A DNA stretch of 64,000 nucleotides from Mucilaginibacter kameinonensis (lineage in GTDB: Bacteria; Bacteroidota; Bacteroidia; Sphingobacteriales; Sphingobacteriaceae): positions 1,150,438-1,214,437 of the forward strand of contig NZ_RCWZ01000003.1 in NCBI RefSeq assembly GCF_003675385.1. Reading direction: 5' to 3'. Below the pieces are notes generated by a model. It searched no databases. It saw only the letters and a program-made list of their open reading frames with translations, and was not told the DNA's origin. The position numbers and the translations under genes are program-made. Position 1 is the stretch's first letter. Each line of letters begins with the position of its first letter. Shown piece after piece: positions 35,954 to 44,827 of the stretch.

Positions 35954-36169
35954 CTATTGCAACTGTGAATCAGTTGTATCCCTCAACTTTCGCAGGTAAG
36001 CTATGCCCAGTGTGCAGGCGATTATAAAAACCAGCAAAGAGCACTCAATGTAAATATGAAAAGGTGAAATGTTTTTAAAAGAGCCAACAATAAAAGTGGC
36101 GATATCAGGCAGCAACAAGCCAAACAATGGAAAGCCTGCAAACAACCTTAAAATTGCTAATTTTTCCAT
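35954..36169 (-). CDS. Small two-helix membrane protein, paralogue B
   Basis: 71 residues, with two hydrophobic segments (~6-28 and ~40-60). It opens MEKLAILRLFAGFPLFGLLLPD, split here as MEKLAILRLF then GFPLFGLLLPD, nearly identical to the opening of paralogue C (39017) and similar to paralogue A (29904). The PFHI and ACT positions are also shared. Family not recognised. Confidence 0.7.
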   Translation of the reverse strand: MEKLAILRLFAGFPLFGLLLPDIATFIVGSFKNISPFHIYIECSLLVFIIACTLGIAYLRKLRDTTDSQLQ

Positions 36170-36296
36170 AAGAGATAGGTGTCAGTTAATACGTCTAATT
36201 TACAACTTTTGCGAATAATAAAAAATAAATATTTCCTTTTAGTAAACATTTATTTTCGATATGATTAAAAATATCTTCTTGCCGGTCTTGAATGGA

Positions 36297-36518
36297 TCAG
36301 AGTTGATAGTACTCTTCTATTGAACGGCCAATTTCCTGCAAAGGAATTAAATGATCCCCAAAACGGTGCTCAATGATCTCCCAATAACCTTTTGTTAACC
36401 TGGTTATGGTGTAAAAAGCGGAGTAGTTTAACACACTAAAGGTAGTGTGATTAGCAACTGAGGGAATAATTTTATAAGTTCGCGTATTAACTTTTAGTTC
36501 AAAAGGTTCCATAGGCAT
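36297..36518 (-). CDS. Small protein of unknown function
   Basis: 73 residues (ATG 36518, with another in-frame ATG at 36512). A beta-rich protein: FELKVNTRTYKIIP, TTFSVLNYS and YWEIIEHRFG. This resembles small conserved proteins of Sphingobacteriaceae, but no function is known to me. Confidence 0.5.
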   Translation of the reverse strand: MPMEPFELKVNTRTYKIIPSVANHTTFSVLNYSAFYTITRLTKGYWEIIEHRFGDHLIPLQEIGRSIEEYYQL

Positions 36519-36619
36519 TAGTTACACAAAACTATTGCGCAATATACAAGTTATGCAAGCCGGATACACCCCGTATTTTCACCCATTTTGCACTACGTAT
36601 TTATACCTATTTAAAAGGG

Positions 36620-36901
36620 TTAAAAAGGCATTGCTTTTACCAGTTCAAGTACATTTTGTTTAATTGCCGGATCATTTTCGATGATATGCAGAAGCTCATC
36701 ATCATTTGATACTGAAACAATTACAAAATTTTTATCCTGGTTCCAGAAGTTACCGCTTATAACCACTTTGCCATTGCTTTTAAGCTCATCATAATAACCT
36801 ACCCTATCGGTTAAACATTGCTGGCTATTGGTGGCGTTGCTAATTTCTTCAAAAAACAGCATCACGTGATGCGGATCTTTATAGGCTGATGCATGTACCA
36901 T
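36620..36901 (-). CDS. YciI-like dimeric alpha/beta barrel protein (tentative)
   Basis: The 93-residue protein ends with a YYDELKSNGKVVISGNFWN helix-strand followed by FVIVSVSNDDELLHIIENDP, as in YCII-related small proteins that form ferredoxin-like dimers. The usual catalytic His/Asp pair is not clear. It is followed by a VOC gene on the same strand after a 39-bp gap. Confidence 0.45.
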   Translation of the reverse strand: MVHASAYKDPHHVMLFFEEISNATNSQQCLTDRVGYYDELKSNGKVVISGNFWNQDKNFVIVSVSNDDELLHIIENDPAIKQNVLELVKAMPF

Positions 36902-36940
36902 AAAATTGTTTTTCTTATCGCAGATATTTAATTACTAAAC

Positions 36941-37327
36941 CTATGAAGCCAAACAGGTAACCTCGGTAAGGATATTACCCGGAGCGTTAAAATAAAACCC
37001 GTAGCCGCCACGCAAAGAAGCCGGGGCCTGCGTCACATTAATCCCACCTGCAACCAGGCGATCGTAAACCTCGGTTACCTGTTCATGGCTATCAACTAAA
37101 AAACCGATATGAAAGGCATCGGGATAACTGTTGTTGCCATTACGGTTAAAGGTATCGGCCATAAGCACCAGGATAAACCCATCCTTACCTTCCAATATAG
37201 CCAGCATATTATTGCCCTTTACGCCGGTGCACTTAAATTGAAAGTATTGCTCAAAAAACAAGGAACTTGCCTGCACATCCGTTACCGGCAAATTGATGTG
37301 ATTAAGCTTAATATTGGTAATGGACAT
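36941..37327 (-). CDS. VOC family (glyoxalase/bleomycin-resistance fold) protein
   Basis: A 128-residue protein with two beta-alpha-beta-beta-beta units: KLNHINLPVTDVQASSLFFEQYF, then AFHIGFLVDSHEQVTEVYDRL, and a C-terminal NAPGNILTEV. A metal His is in LNHI. It lies 2 bp after the TetR gene, so the pair is probably co-transcribed and the regulator may control it. Confidence 0.88.
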   Translation of the reverse strand: MSITNIKLNHINLPVTDVQASSLFFEQYFQFKCTGVKGNNMLAILEGKDGFILVLMADTFNRNGNNSYPDAFHIGFLVDSHEQVTEVYDRLVAGGINVTQAPASLRGGYGFYFNAPGNILTEVTCLAS

Positions 37328-37329
37328 AA

Positions 37330-37923
37330 TTATGAGGGTTTTAATGCTTTTAATACCAGGCCAAGTGTTTGCTCCATCAGTTTATCATCAAGCGTAAAAC
37401 TGCTGTTAACATAGCTATTACCCTGGTTGTGAAATTTGATGAGCTGATAAAGCGGCGCATAAGCAATTGCCCAGTACGCCTCAAAAGGTAATGGCACCAA
37501 TTGTTGTTTTTCTTCGGCGTTACGCATAAACACGCCTAAAATTTGCCCGAAGCTGACGGTAAGCATGGCTGTTACCTTCTCATAAAAATGAGTGTAACGC
37601 ATAATTTCGATAAACTCCATATCCAACGGGCATTCCATAAAATATTCAAGCCGGTTACGCCATTGCACCTTTAATCCCTCTGCAAAATCCATATCGGGCG
37701 AAAAATTCTGGAGGCTAAAAGCCATCATCTTTTCCGCTACACTAACACAAAGGCTGCTGATTAGCTCTTCCTTATCCTTATGATAGATATAAATAGTTGC
37801 CGGCGATACCCCAGCAGCCTTTGCAAGCTTATTGATACCAAAGCCATCAAGCCCTTCGGCAACTATCATTTCAATAGCTTTCTGACGTATCTGTCGCTCT
37901 TTATGTTCGTCGCGGGGTCTCAT
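37330..37923 (-). CDS. TetR/AcrR family transcriptional regulator
   Basis: From the ATG at 37923, a helix-turn-helix lies at ~5-50 (RQKAIEMIVAEGLDGFGINKLAKAAGVSPATIYIYHKDKEEL, seen as separate helices), followed by an all-helical ligand domain. A 23-residue longer start at 37992 is open but lacks family similarity. It is in an operon with the VOC gene. Confidence 0.92.
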   Translation of the reverse strand: MRPRDEHKERQIRQKAIEMIVAEGLDGFGINKLAKAAGVSPATIYIYHKDKEELISSLCVSVAEKMMAFSLQNFSPDMDFAEGLKVQWRNRLEYFMECPLDMEFIEIMRYTHFYEKVTAMLTVSFGQILGVFMRNAEEKQQLVPLPFEAYWAIAYAPLYQLIKFHNQGNSYVNSSFTLDDKLMEQTLGLVLKALKPS

Positions 37924-38026
37924 TTCAATACAAATATAAGTGAGCGTTCGCTTATTTAAAAATAAATATTTTAAACAAGCGTTAACAATCATGCTTTCCT
38001 GAGTGGAGATTATCTACGCGATAAGT

Positions 38027-38737
38027 TTAAAGTAAGATATAATTAAAACCAACAGCAGCAACCACACTATATAAGCCAAACGCCTTTTGGGCCCTGCTTA
38101 CCCCTTCCTTATTTTTGAGCACATTGAAAAAAGCCGCTACATACAATACCACCGAGAAAGCGGCACAAATACTGACCACTACTTTATTATCTGTAAGGTA
38201 TACACCTATGAGTGGAATTAAAATAACAATGGAAACCCACCGGCCATATTTTTCTTTAAACGTGGGTTGAGTATTAATAGTTATCGGCATTATATCGTCT
38301 AATAATAACTCTAACTGCTCCCGGTCGTCTACCAGTTTAGATATAATTATTATATCGGCCGGGGCATTACTTTTACCCTTGATCGTAAAAGCGCCGTTAG
38401 TACTTTTTATAATAGCTGTTATATCAGCAAGAGGAATTGATCTTGGCAATAAATTTTTTCGCTCACTGGTGATTGCTAAGTCGTCGATAGTAATAATATA
38501 GCTGTCATATGCTACTTTCAGCTTTTTTAATATCCGGTAAACAAGAAACATGTAAACCAGCGTTAAAAAAACAAGGAAACCAATCCAGGTTGTATCGGCT
38601 CCATTACGAGGCTCGTAAGTATAATAACCTAAGCCCATTATAACAATAACAATGGTTGCTATCGACCAAATTAATGTGTTTTTCTTCGACTCTTCATACC
38701 CTGCCTGACCAATCTTAAATTTTTGAGCTTCCATCAT
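38027..38737 (-). CDS. Membrane protein of unknown function
   Basis: About 236 residues from ATG 38737 (a TTG at 38746 and an ATG at 38734 are also in frame). Two N-terminal hydrophobic segments (~20-40, 48-68) are followed by a soluble PH-like middle (YDSYIITIDDLAITSERKNLLPRSIPLADI) and three C-terminal hydrophobic segments. The PH-like domain after a pair of helices recalls bacterial PH-domain membrane proteins. Function unknown. Confidence 0.55.
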   Translation of the reverse strand: MMEAQKFKIGQAGYEESKKNTLIWSIATIVIVIMGLGYYTYEPRNGADTTWIGFLVFLTLVYMFLVYRILKKLKVAYDSYIITIDDLAITSERKNLLPRSIPLADITAIIKSTNGAFTIKGKSNAPADIIIISKLVDDREQLELLLDDIMPITINTQPTFKEKYGRWVSIVILIPLIGVYLTDNKVVVSICAAFSVVLYVAAFFNVLKNKEGVSRAQKAFGLYSVVAAVGFNYILL

Positions 38738-39016
38738 TATTTGCAATAAGGTTTTTGTACGCCTAAATTACTTAAATCCTACAACTTAACCGTGTAACCT
38801 CAATAAAAGCCATCTCCCTTAAAAACAATAATCTAAATCACCTGTTCTTACTCTGATTAACTAATAATTACCAACAATGGATACCATCTTTACAAAACGA
38901 CGATGAAGCAACTTAAATAAGCGATTTCGAGTTTCGAAACAATAATTAATTATTTTTACTTAAACTATAAAGAAATAATCATTACCTTAGCATTGTCATA
39001 CTAAATGTTAATAATT

Positions 39017-39238
39017 ATGGAAAAATTAATAATATTAAGAATGTTCTTCTGCTTCCCGCTTGTGGGTTTATTGCTTCCGGATGCCGGCATTTTATTATCA
39101 AATTTCCCGGGCAAAATTCCGGTAGCTCATATGGTGATTGAAGTAACATTATTACTTTGCATTTCACTTTGCACCGCGGCTATTGCATACGGAAAAAAAC
39201 GTAATCAAGCTCCAGCTAACGAAGCTTCTTTTTCCTGA
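39017..39238 (+). CDS. Small two-helix membrane protein, paralogue C
   Basis: 73 residues from the ATG at 39017 (an upstream ATG at 39005 adds four). It opens MEKLIILRMFFCFPLVGLLLPD, in two pieces MEKLIILRMF and CFPLVGLLLPD. The second hydrophobic segment includes the family CT pair. It is paralogous to products at 29904 and 35954. A strong hairpin follows. Confidence 0.7.
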   Translation: MEKLIILRMFFCFPLVGLLLPDAGILLSNFPGKIPVAHMVIEVTLLLCISLCTAAIAYGKKRNQAPANEASFS

Positions 39239-39270
39239 ACAGTCTATACAAAAAATAAAAGTATTTAGGT

Positions 39271-39331
39271 TGGGCTTTTAAAGCCTGCTTTAAAATTGGG
39301 GTTTTTATGCCCCAATTTTACTTTAAAGCCC
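39271..39331. terminator. Large hairpin after paralogue C
   Basis: AAAATTGGGG (39292-39301) pairs perfectly with CCCCAATTTT (39310-39319). Outside it, GGGCTTT near 39272 can pair with AAAGCCC near 39325. It is probably a terminator, although its T run is part of the stem. Confidence 0.6.
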
Positions 39332-39444
39332 CACAATATTACCCTTAATTTCTTATTAGTTATACAGTATTTCATGATGGTATAGGTTTTGCCATGTTCA
39401 ATAATAGTTTTTTTATTGATATTTGGTAAACCGCTATCGCGTTC

Positions 39445-41679
39445 ATGAAAAAAATTCTATTTCTACTTTTTCTGCCACTATACTCACTCGCCCAAACTAC
39501 GGGCTCATACATCCAGGAAGGCAACTCAAAAGCCAACGCCAAAGATTATAAGGGGGCCATCCAGGATTTTACGCGCGCCATAGAACTTAACAATCAAAAC
39601 GCTGAAGTTTTTTACTACAGGGCAAATGCTTATGGTAATATCAAAGATTACAAGGCGGCTATCAATGACTATACCCAGGCCCTTGCGCTAAAGCCCGAAC
39701 TAACTAACGCCTACCTATACAAGGCTAACGCAGAAGCAGCCGTACAGGATTACCAGGCAGCTATCGCCGATTTTGATAAGGCCATAGCACGGGGGCCAAA
39801 AACAGCAGACATGTTCCATTACAGGGGCAATGCCAAAAGTAATATGGGCGATAATGTAGGCGCTATTGCTGATTTTACAACCGCGCTTCAATTTACGCCT
39901 AACGATGCCGAACTGTACAAATACAGGGGACTTGCCAAAAACAATAACAACGATTTTACCGGTGCTATTACAGATTATAGCCTGGCCATAAAACTTAGCC
40001 CCAACAGCGCCGAGGTATATCAATACCGGGCAGGCAGCAAAGCCAGCCTAAATGACTATAATGGCGCTATTGAAGATTATACCAAAACGCTCGCACTTAA
40101 CCCTAATAATGCCGAAGCTTATTTTTACAGGGCGAATACCCGGGCTAAATTAAATGACAATAAAGGTGCTATTGAAGATTATAAGAAAGCCGCGGCCATA
40201 AACCCTAACCTTAAAAATCTTTTGCTTTATATGGCCAATGCGCAAAGCAATACGGGAGATACCAATACCGCGCTTGAATACTTCAATAAAGCTATCGCGC
40301 AATCGCCTCAAAATGCCAACCTGTATATGTCGCGCGGAGTTATCAAAAGTGGCAAGAAAGACAACCAGGGTGCTTTAGACGATTTTAATAAAACTATTGA
40401 ACTCGACCCCAAAAACGGCGAGGCCTATCAAAGCCGTTCATTTGCAAAACTGGCATTAGGAGATAATGAAGGTGCAAAAGATGATGCCCAATCGGCAATT
40501 GATATTAATCCCAATAGCATTAGCGCATACATAAGCTTAAGTAAAGCTAAAATGGCCATGAAGGATACCGTTGGGGTTATTGCCGATTTAACCAAAGCAA
40601 TAAGCCTCAATAGCAAAAGCGACGAGGCTTACCTCGCGCGCGGCGATGCCTATCGCGATTTGGGTGTTCCCGTGGCGGCTATTAATGATTACACTAAGGC
40701 CATTGCCATAAACCCTGTTTATACTTATGCCTTTTTAAACCGTGCTATTGAAAAAAACAAATTAAGCGATTATCCGGGAGCGGTAAAAGATCTTGAAAAA
40801 CTGATCAGCATTTCGCCTCAGCAGCAAAATGCCTACGCGCGATTGGGCAAAATCAATAATTTTTATAAGTATACCAGTAACGGCGTTCAGCTGTTTACTG
40901 CGGCAATAGCCCTCAACCCTGCAAACGTTGATTTCTATCTTTACCGTGGTGAGGCAAAAGCGGCCACCGGTGACACCAAAGGGGCTATGGCCGATTATAA
41001 CGCAGGCGTACTCAAAGCCCCTAAAAATATTACCTTGCTATTAAAACGAGCCTTAGCCAAAGTCGACGCCGAAGATAACAACGGCGCAATTGCCGACCTG
41101 AGCAATGCTCTCAAAATCGATTCTTTGTCCGACTCTACCGCATTGGTATGGCAGGCACGGGGTTTTGTAAAAGCCAAACTCAAAAATTACAAAGGAGCCC
41201 TTGCTGATCTTGATCGTGCTGTATCCATTTACTCTAACGATGAAACTTTCTTAATCAGAGGTGATGTTAAAATGGCTATTAAAGATTATGCCGGCGCGGC
41301 AGATGATTTTCATAACGCGGCCTACATGAACGATACCAGCATAAAAGCGTATTCCCGAGGTGCAATTGCTAAAAGTTACCTTGGCGATGCCCAGGGCGTA
41401 AAAGATGATTTTGCCGCCGCGTTTAAAATAGCGCCAAACAATTCGGATTTATATATTGACAGGGCAATTGCCAAAATAAATTTAAAAGACCCCAACGGGG
41501 CTGTTTTGGATTGCAACACTGCTATAAGCCTCGATCCGAAAAACAGCAGGGCTTATTTACAAAGAGGCCTTGCCAAATTAGCGCTCAGCGATAAAACAGA
41601 GGGCTGCGCCGACATGAACAAAGCGTTAAGCATGGGCTCGAAGGAAGCACCGGATTTAATATCAAAATATTGCAAATAA
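39445..41679 (+). CDS. Large secreted TPR protein
   Basis: A 744-residue protein with a signal peptide (~1-17, ending AQT) followed by about 20 tandem tetratricopeptide repeats of 34 residues, from ~20 to the end. Typical repeat cores are NDYNGAIEDYTKTLALNPNN and KDNQGALDDFNKTIELDPKN. There is no enzymatic domain, so it is most likely a periplasmic or surface scaffold. The repeats are similar in protein but vary in codons. It is a single gene with its own terminator at 41745. Confidence 0.9.
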   Translation: MKKILFLLFLPLYSLAQTTGSYIQEGNSKANAKDYKGAIQDFTRAIELNNQNAEVFYYRANAYGNIKDYKAAINDYTQALALKPELTNAYLYKANAEAAVQDYQAAIADFDKAIARGPKTADMFHYRGNAKSNMGDNVGAIADFTTALQFTPNDAELYKYRGLAKNNNNDFTGAITDYSLAIKLSPNSAEVYQYRAGSKASLNDYNGAIEDYTKTLALNPNNAEAYFYRANTRAKLNDNKGAIEDYKKAAAINPNLKNLLLYMANAQSNTGDTNTALEYFNKAIAQSPQNANLYMSRGVIKSGKKDNQGALDDFNKTIELDPKNGEAYQSRSFAKLALGDNEGAKDDAQSAIDINPNSISAYISLSKAKMAMKDTVGVIADLTKAISLNSKSDEAYLARGDAYRDLGVPVAAINDYTKAIAINPVYTYAFLNRAIEKNKLSDYPGAVKDLEKLISISPQQQNAYARLGKINNFYKYTSNGVQLFTAAIALNPANVDFYLYRGEAKAATGDTKGAMADYNAGVLKAPKNITLLLKRALAKVDAEDNNGAIADLSNALKIDSLSDSTALVWQARGFVKAKLKNYKGALADLDRAVSIYSNDETFLIRGDVKMAIKDYAGAADDFHNAAYMNDTSIKAYSRGAIAKSYLGDAQGVKDDFAAAFKIAPNNSDLYIDRAIAKINLKDPNGAVLDCNTAISLDPKNSRAYLQRGLAKLALSDKTEGCADMNKALSMGSKEAPDLISKYCK

Positions 41680-41744
41680 GTATAACTTTTTATTTACAAT
41701 ATTCGTAAAATAAGTAACTATTAACTGATCTATAAGTAACAACC

Positions 41745-41766
41745 AAGCCCCGAAAGGGGCTTTTAC
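41745..41766 (+). terminator. Rho-independent terminator of the TPR gene
   Basis: AAGCCCC (41745-41751) and GGGGCTT (41756-41762) enclose a GAAA tetraloop, followed by T. It lies 66 bp after the TPR stop. Confidence 0.85.
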
Positions 41767-41788
41767 ATTTAAACGGATTTTAATGCGG

Positions 41789-42151
41789 TTATACCGCTTT
41801 CTTATCCTCTATATGCAATTGCTCGCGCAGTTCCTTTAATTCCATTTCGTAGGCACGCATACGGGCCTGCAAAATATCAACCTCGGTACGCATCATCTGT
41901 ATTTCGGTAATTAGTTTAGCCGATTCGGGCTTATTGATCATTTTTTCGCCGGTGCCGAGGATCAACCATTCGGGCGAATATTTAAGTTGAAAACAAAGCT
42001 TCCGGATTAGATAATAGCTGATATCCTGCTTTTTATTGATCACCTTACTAATAAAACCCTGGTCAACACCAATAGCTCCGGCAAGTCCCAGCTGACCGCC
42101 GTGCTCTTTCACAACAACCTTTAACCGTTTTATAATCGCTTCGTCAGACAT
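41789..42151 (-). CDS. XRE-like DNA-binding protein
   Basis: About 120 residues from the ATG at 42151 (a TTG at 42163 adds four). The N-terminal ~65 residues are a helix-turn-helix domain (GGQLGLAGAIGVDQGFISKVINKKQDISYYLIRKLC). The C-terminal ~45 residues form a coiled coil, as in phage-type repressor-like regulators. Neighbouring genes give no clue to the target. Confidence 0.8.
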   Translation of the reverse strand: MSDEAIIKRLKVVVKEHGGQLGLAGAIGVDQGFISKVINKKQDISYYLIRKLCFQLKYSPEWLILGTGEKMINKPESAKLITEIQMMRTEVDILQARMRAYEMELKELREQLHIEDKKAV

Positions 42152-42228
42152 AAGTGACTGCAATAATAATCATTTTGTTTATCCATGCAACATATAATTA
42201 CTTTATTGACAAGTATCAGAAAATAAAA

Positions 42229-42259
42229 AAGGTCAAATGCCCCAACAGCAAATGACCTT
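42229..42259 (-). terminator. Minus-strand hairpin with T run in a gene-free stretch
   Basis: AAGGTCA (42229-42235) pairs with TGACCTT (42253-42259), with a T-rich run on the minus strand. The surrounding 42152-42526 gap contains no convincing gene. If it is a terminator, it would end a minus-strand transcript starting between 42260 and 42500, or serve as an upstream stop for the XRE gene. Confidence 0.5.
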
Positions 42260-42526
42260 AAAGTAAAACTAACCAACAAAAACTATATATGACAATAAAA
42301 ATAAGCTTAGGTTAAAGCAGCGAGCAGTTATAACGTCCTGATATTAAAGGTTCATTATACATTTTAATACGAAGCCGATAAAATAAAGTTGCGTAATATT
42401 TAAAACTTTTTCGAATATTTTTTTGCCTAAAAATTACGTTACGCATAAATTTTAAAATATGCTTAAAAAGCCGAACTTTACGTTTACAATCTCTTAACAA
42501 AAGGGACACTTAAAATTGAAATTATT

Positions 42527-42853
42527 ATGAAACCGGGCGATAAGGTAATTTGTATAAATGACAAAATAGACCCTGAAAAGATGGCCGAAATACGTCAGGA
42601 CTTCGAGATATGGATCACCAAAGACAAGGAATACACCATACGCGAAATACTTGATAACAATGGCATAGTAACCGGCTTACTATTGGAAGAGGTACACAAC
42701 TTCCCAAAATTCTTCAAACTGATAAACCGTTTCCAGGAACCGGCTTTTGCACAATGGCGTTTCAGGAAATTAAATTATGCTACTCAGCAGGCACAAGAAG
42801 AAGTTAACGAAGAACTTTTACTTGTTGAGCCAAATGAAAAAGAACAGCAGTAG
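42527..42853 (+). CDS. Small protein of unknown function
   Basis: A 108-residue soluble protein. KPGDKVICINDKIDPE at the start and KEYTIREILDNNGIVTGLLLEEVHN make a small beta-barrel-like half, ending with WRFRKLNYA. Similar short proteins with a GDKVVCID...YTVREI pattern are common in Bacteroidota prophage regions. Function unknown. Confidence 0.6.
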   Translation: MKPGDKVICINDKIDPEKMAEIRQDFEIWITKDKEYTIREILDNNGIVTGLLLEEVHNFPKFFKLINRFQEPAFAQWRFRKLNYATQQAQEEVNEELLLVEPNEKEQQ

Positions 42854-42997
42854 GTAAAAGCAAAGTAACAGTACTACCTGCGCCCGGCGTTGCCCTTGGC
42901 GCAATACCTGCATTGTTAAAATAAGTTAAACATTTGGCGTAACCCGTTCATAAACCGATATTTATATAGTGAAACCGCCGTATATAAATATCCGTTT

Positions 42998-43876
42998 ATG
43001 AAAAAGCTACCTGCGCTGTTTTCATTATTAGCATCAATTGGTTTGTGGTATGCCTGTGTCCAACATCCTCAAAACAAAAAAATGACTCTTCGATCTGATT
43101 TAAAAGTCAGCAATCATGGTGTTAACATCGCTTATACAGATACCGGCAAAGGTGATACTACGTTACTTTTTGTGCATGGCTGGTGCATTAATAAAAGCTA
43201 TTTTGACAACCAGGTAAAGTACTTCGGCAGAAAATACAGGGTGGTTACCATGGATCTGGGAGGCTACGGCCAATCGGGTAAAAACCGCAACTCGTGGACA
43301 ACAAATGATTTTGCAGGCGATGTAACCGCTGTAATAAATACGCTTAAGTTAAAAAACGTTATACTTATTGGCCACTCCATGGCGGGCGAAATTATTGTAC
43401 AAGCCAAGCTCAATGCCCCACGCCAAGTTATAGGCCTGGTTGGTATTGATAACTTTAAAGGCTTTGACGGAAAACCTGAAAGCGCGAAAGCAAAAGCTGA
43501 TTATGCAAAAGCAATAGCCGAATTGAAAAAGCATTTTAAGGCGGTTACTACAGCATATTTTAACCAGGACCTTTTTTATAAAACAACAGACACTGCCATC
43601 AGGAAACGAATACTCAAAGATGTGGCTAATGCGGATAGCGCCATAGCCATAGCAAGTATGGAAGATAATGGCTTTAATACCGTAGCCAAACTTAAGGCCA
43701 CCAAAATAAAACTCCATCTCATTAACAGCGACTATACGCCCAATGATACCATAGGGTTTATTAAGGCCGGTATCCCCTATCAACTCTTACAGATACATGC
43801 CACCGGGCACTTCCCTATGGTTGAAAAACCGGTTGAATTTAACAGGCTTCTACAACAGGCTATTAATCAGATTTAA
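42998..43876 (+). CDS. Alpha/beta hydrolase, probably lipid-anchored
   Basis: A 292-residue protein with a hydrophobic start ending in ACVQH (Cys20), a possible lipobox. It has the FVHGWCIN oxyanion loop, the nucleophile elbow GHSMAG (~126) and a TGHFPM with the catalytic His near 272. It is similar in plan to the hydrolase at 31568 but not a close copy. Substrate unknown. Confidence 0.88.
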   Translation: MKKLPALFSLLASIGLWYACVQHPQNKKMTLRSDLKVSNHGVNIAYTDTGKGDTTLLFVHGWCINKSYFDNQVKYFGRKYRVVTMDLGGYGQSGKNRNSWTTNDFAGDVTAVINTLKLKNVILIGHSMAGEIIVQAKLNAPRQVIGLVGIDNFKGFDGKPESAKAKADYAKAIAELKKHFKAVTTAYFNQDLFYKTTDTAIRKRILKDVANADSAIAIASMEDNGFNTVAKLKATKIKLHLINSDYTPNDTIGFIKAGIPYQLLQIHATGHFPMVEKPVEFNRLLQQAINQI

Positions 43877-43968
43877 CTAATTCACACACCGTTAAATAGT
43901 ATTTAAAGCATATTTTATCACCTTGTTTATTATGAAATAAATGCCAATAAGCATAATTAAAATCTGAT

Positions 43969-44385
43969 TCAATAGGCGTAATCACTTGCAGCACCTGCTT
44001 CTACAAGCTGAGTAAGCAGTGCTTTTAAAATAGCCTCGCGCGTCCATTGCTGTTCTGGTATTGATGCATCATCCCTGTACCACTGCACAGGTGTATTAAT
44101 TTCTATGCGGGTTTTATAAGCAAAGTTCTTAGTCGGGTGCAACCTGGTACCTTCATAACTATTCAGGTTTTCAGTCTTAATTATGCGGGCCATATCGCGC
44201 ACGCGGATATCTACCTGCAGGCATTCATCAATCGAATTTTTGAAATCTTGTTTATCCTCCAGCCATAAAGTAAGTACTTCATCTGTCAAGTCATGATCGG
44301 CTATGGTGATCCTGCTATAGTCATAATCAACTGAAATAATAAGCCACCAAAGCTGGCTTCTAAGTTTTTGAGAAATTTTTATCAT
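43969..44385 (-). CDS. Protein of unknown function
   Basis: A 138-residue soluble protein. LRSQLWWLIISVDYDYSRITIADHDLTDEVLTLW and RVRDMARIIKTENLNSYEGTR suggest a compact alpha/beta protein, with an acidic C-terminus. It is the second of two minus-strand genes that diverge from the S24 repressor gene and may be under its control. No family recognised. Confidence 0.5.
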   Translation of the reverse strand: MIKISQKLRSQLWWLIISVDYDYSRITIADHDLTDEVLTLWLEDKQDFKNSIDECLQVDIRVRDMARIIKTENLNSYEGTRLHPTKNFAYKTRIEINTPVQWYRDDASIPEQQWTREAILKALLTQLVEAGAASDYAY

Positions 44386-44431
44386 GGTAATTAGTATATT
44401 ATTTTAATTCAATAAGGTTTATGGCGTGTTA

Positions 44432-44623
44432 TTACCGCGTAAATGAAGGCAGCCATCCGGGCATATATTTTTGAATAGCGGCAATTTCGTTCTGGTACTT
44501 TTCACATGCCATCCTGTACCCTTCTATGCGTTGCAATGCCTCCTGCTCATTTACTACCTCAGTTTTATATTCGTCGATACTGCCTTGCGCTGTTTGCCTG
44601 AGCGCCGAAAATGCTATATACAT
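44432..44623 (-). CDS. Small helical protein of unknown function
   Basis: A 63-residue, mostly helical protein (SIDEYKTEVVNEQEALQRIEGYRMACEKYQ) ending GWLPSFTR. It is the first minus-strand gene opposite the repressor, 204 bp apart, an arrangement typical of phage immunity regions. Function unknown. Confidence 0.5.
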   Translation of the reverse strand: MYIAFSALRQTAQGSIDEYKTEVVNEQEALQRIEGYRMACEKYQNEIAAIQKYMPGWLPSFTR

Positions 44624-44827
44624 GGTTCCGTTATTATTGATTATTATCTATATTTTTCTTGATTTTAAAATACAGAATACCATAGTTCAACAAAAGAATA
44701 CTCTTGATAAACAAAGTTCTATATTTTGATTTGTGAATAATTTGACTTACATTAGCAATTATCAACGGAACAAATATACAGAATAATCTTTATCAAAATC
44801 AAGAATAATCTTTAATTATTTTTAACC
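44624..44827. promoter_or_regulatory. Divergent region with CTTGAT/ATCAAG half-sites (candidate repressor operators)
   Basis: CTTGAT occurs at 44658 and 44703, and ATCAA-type half-sites at 44761, 44792 and 44798 (ATCAAAATCAAG). TTCTTGATTTT and AAAATCAAGAA at the two ends are inverted copies. The region separates the S24 gene from two minus-strand genes, so these are candidate binding sites for that repressor. Confidence 0.45.

Noticed and set aside
39445..41679. DNA repeats in the TPR gene as a separate repeat element
   Set aside because: The periodicity is explained by the 34-residue TPR code; DNA copies differ at many positions.
42312..42509. 65-residue minus-strand frame
   Set aside because: Very basic, AT-driven composition with no homology-like pattern; more likely non-coding DNA.
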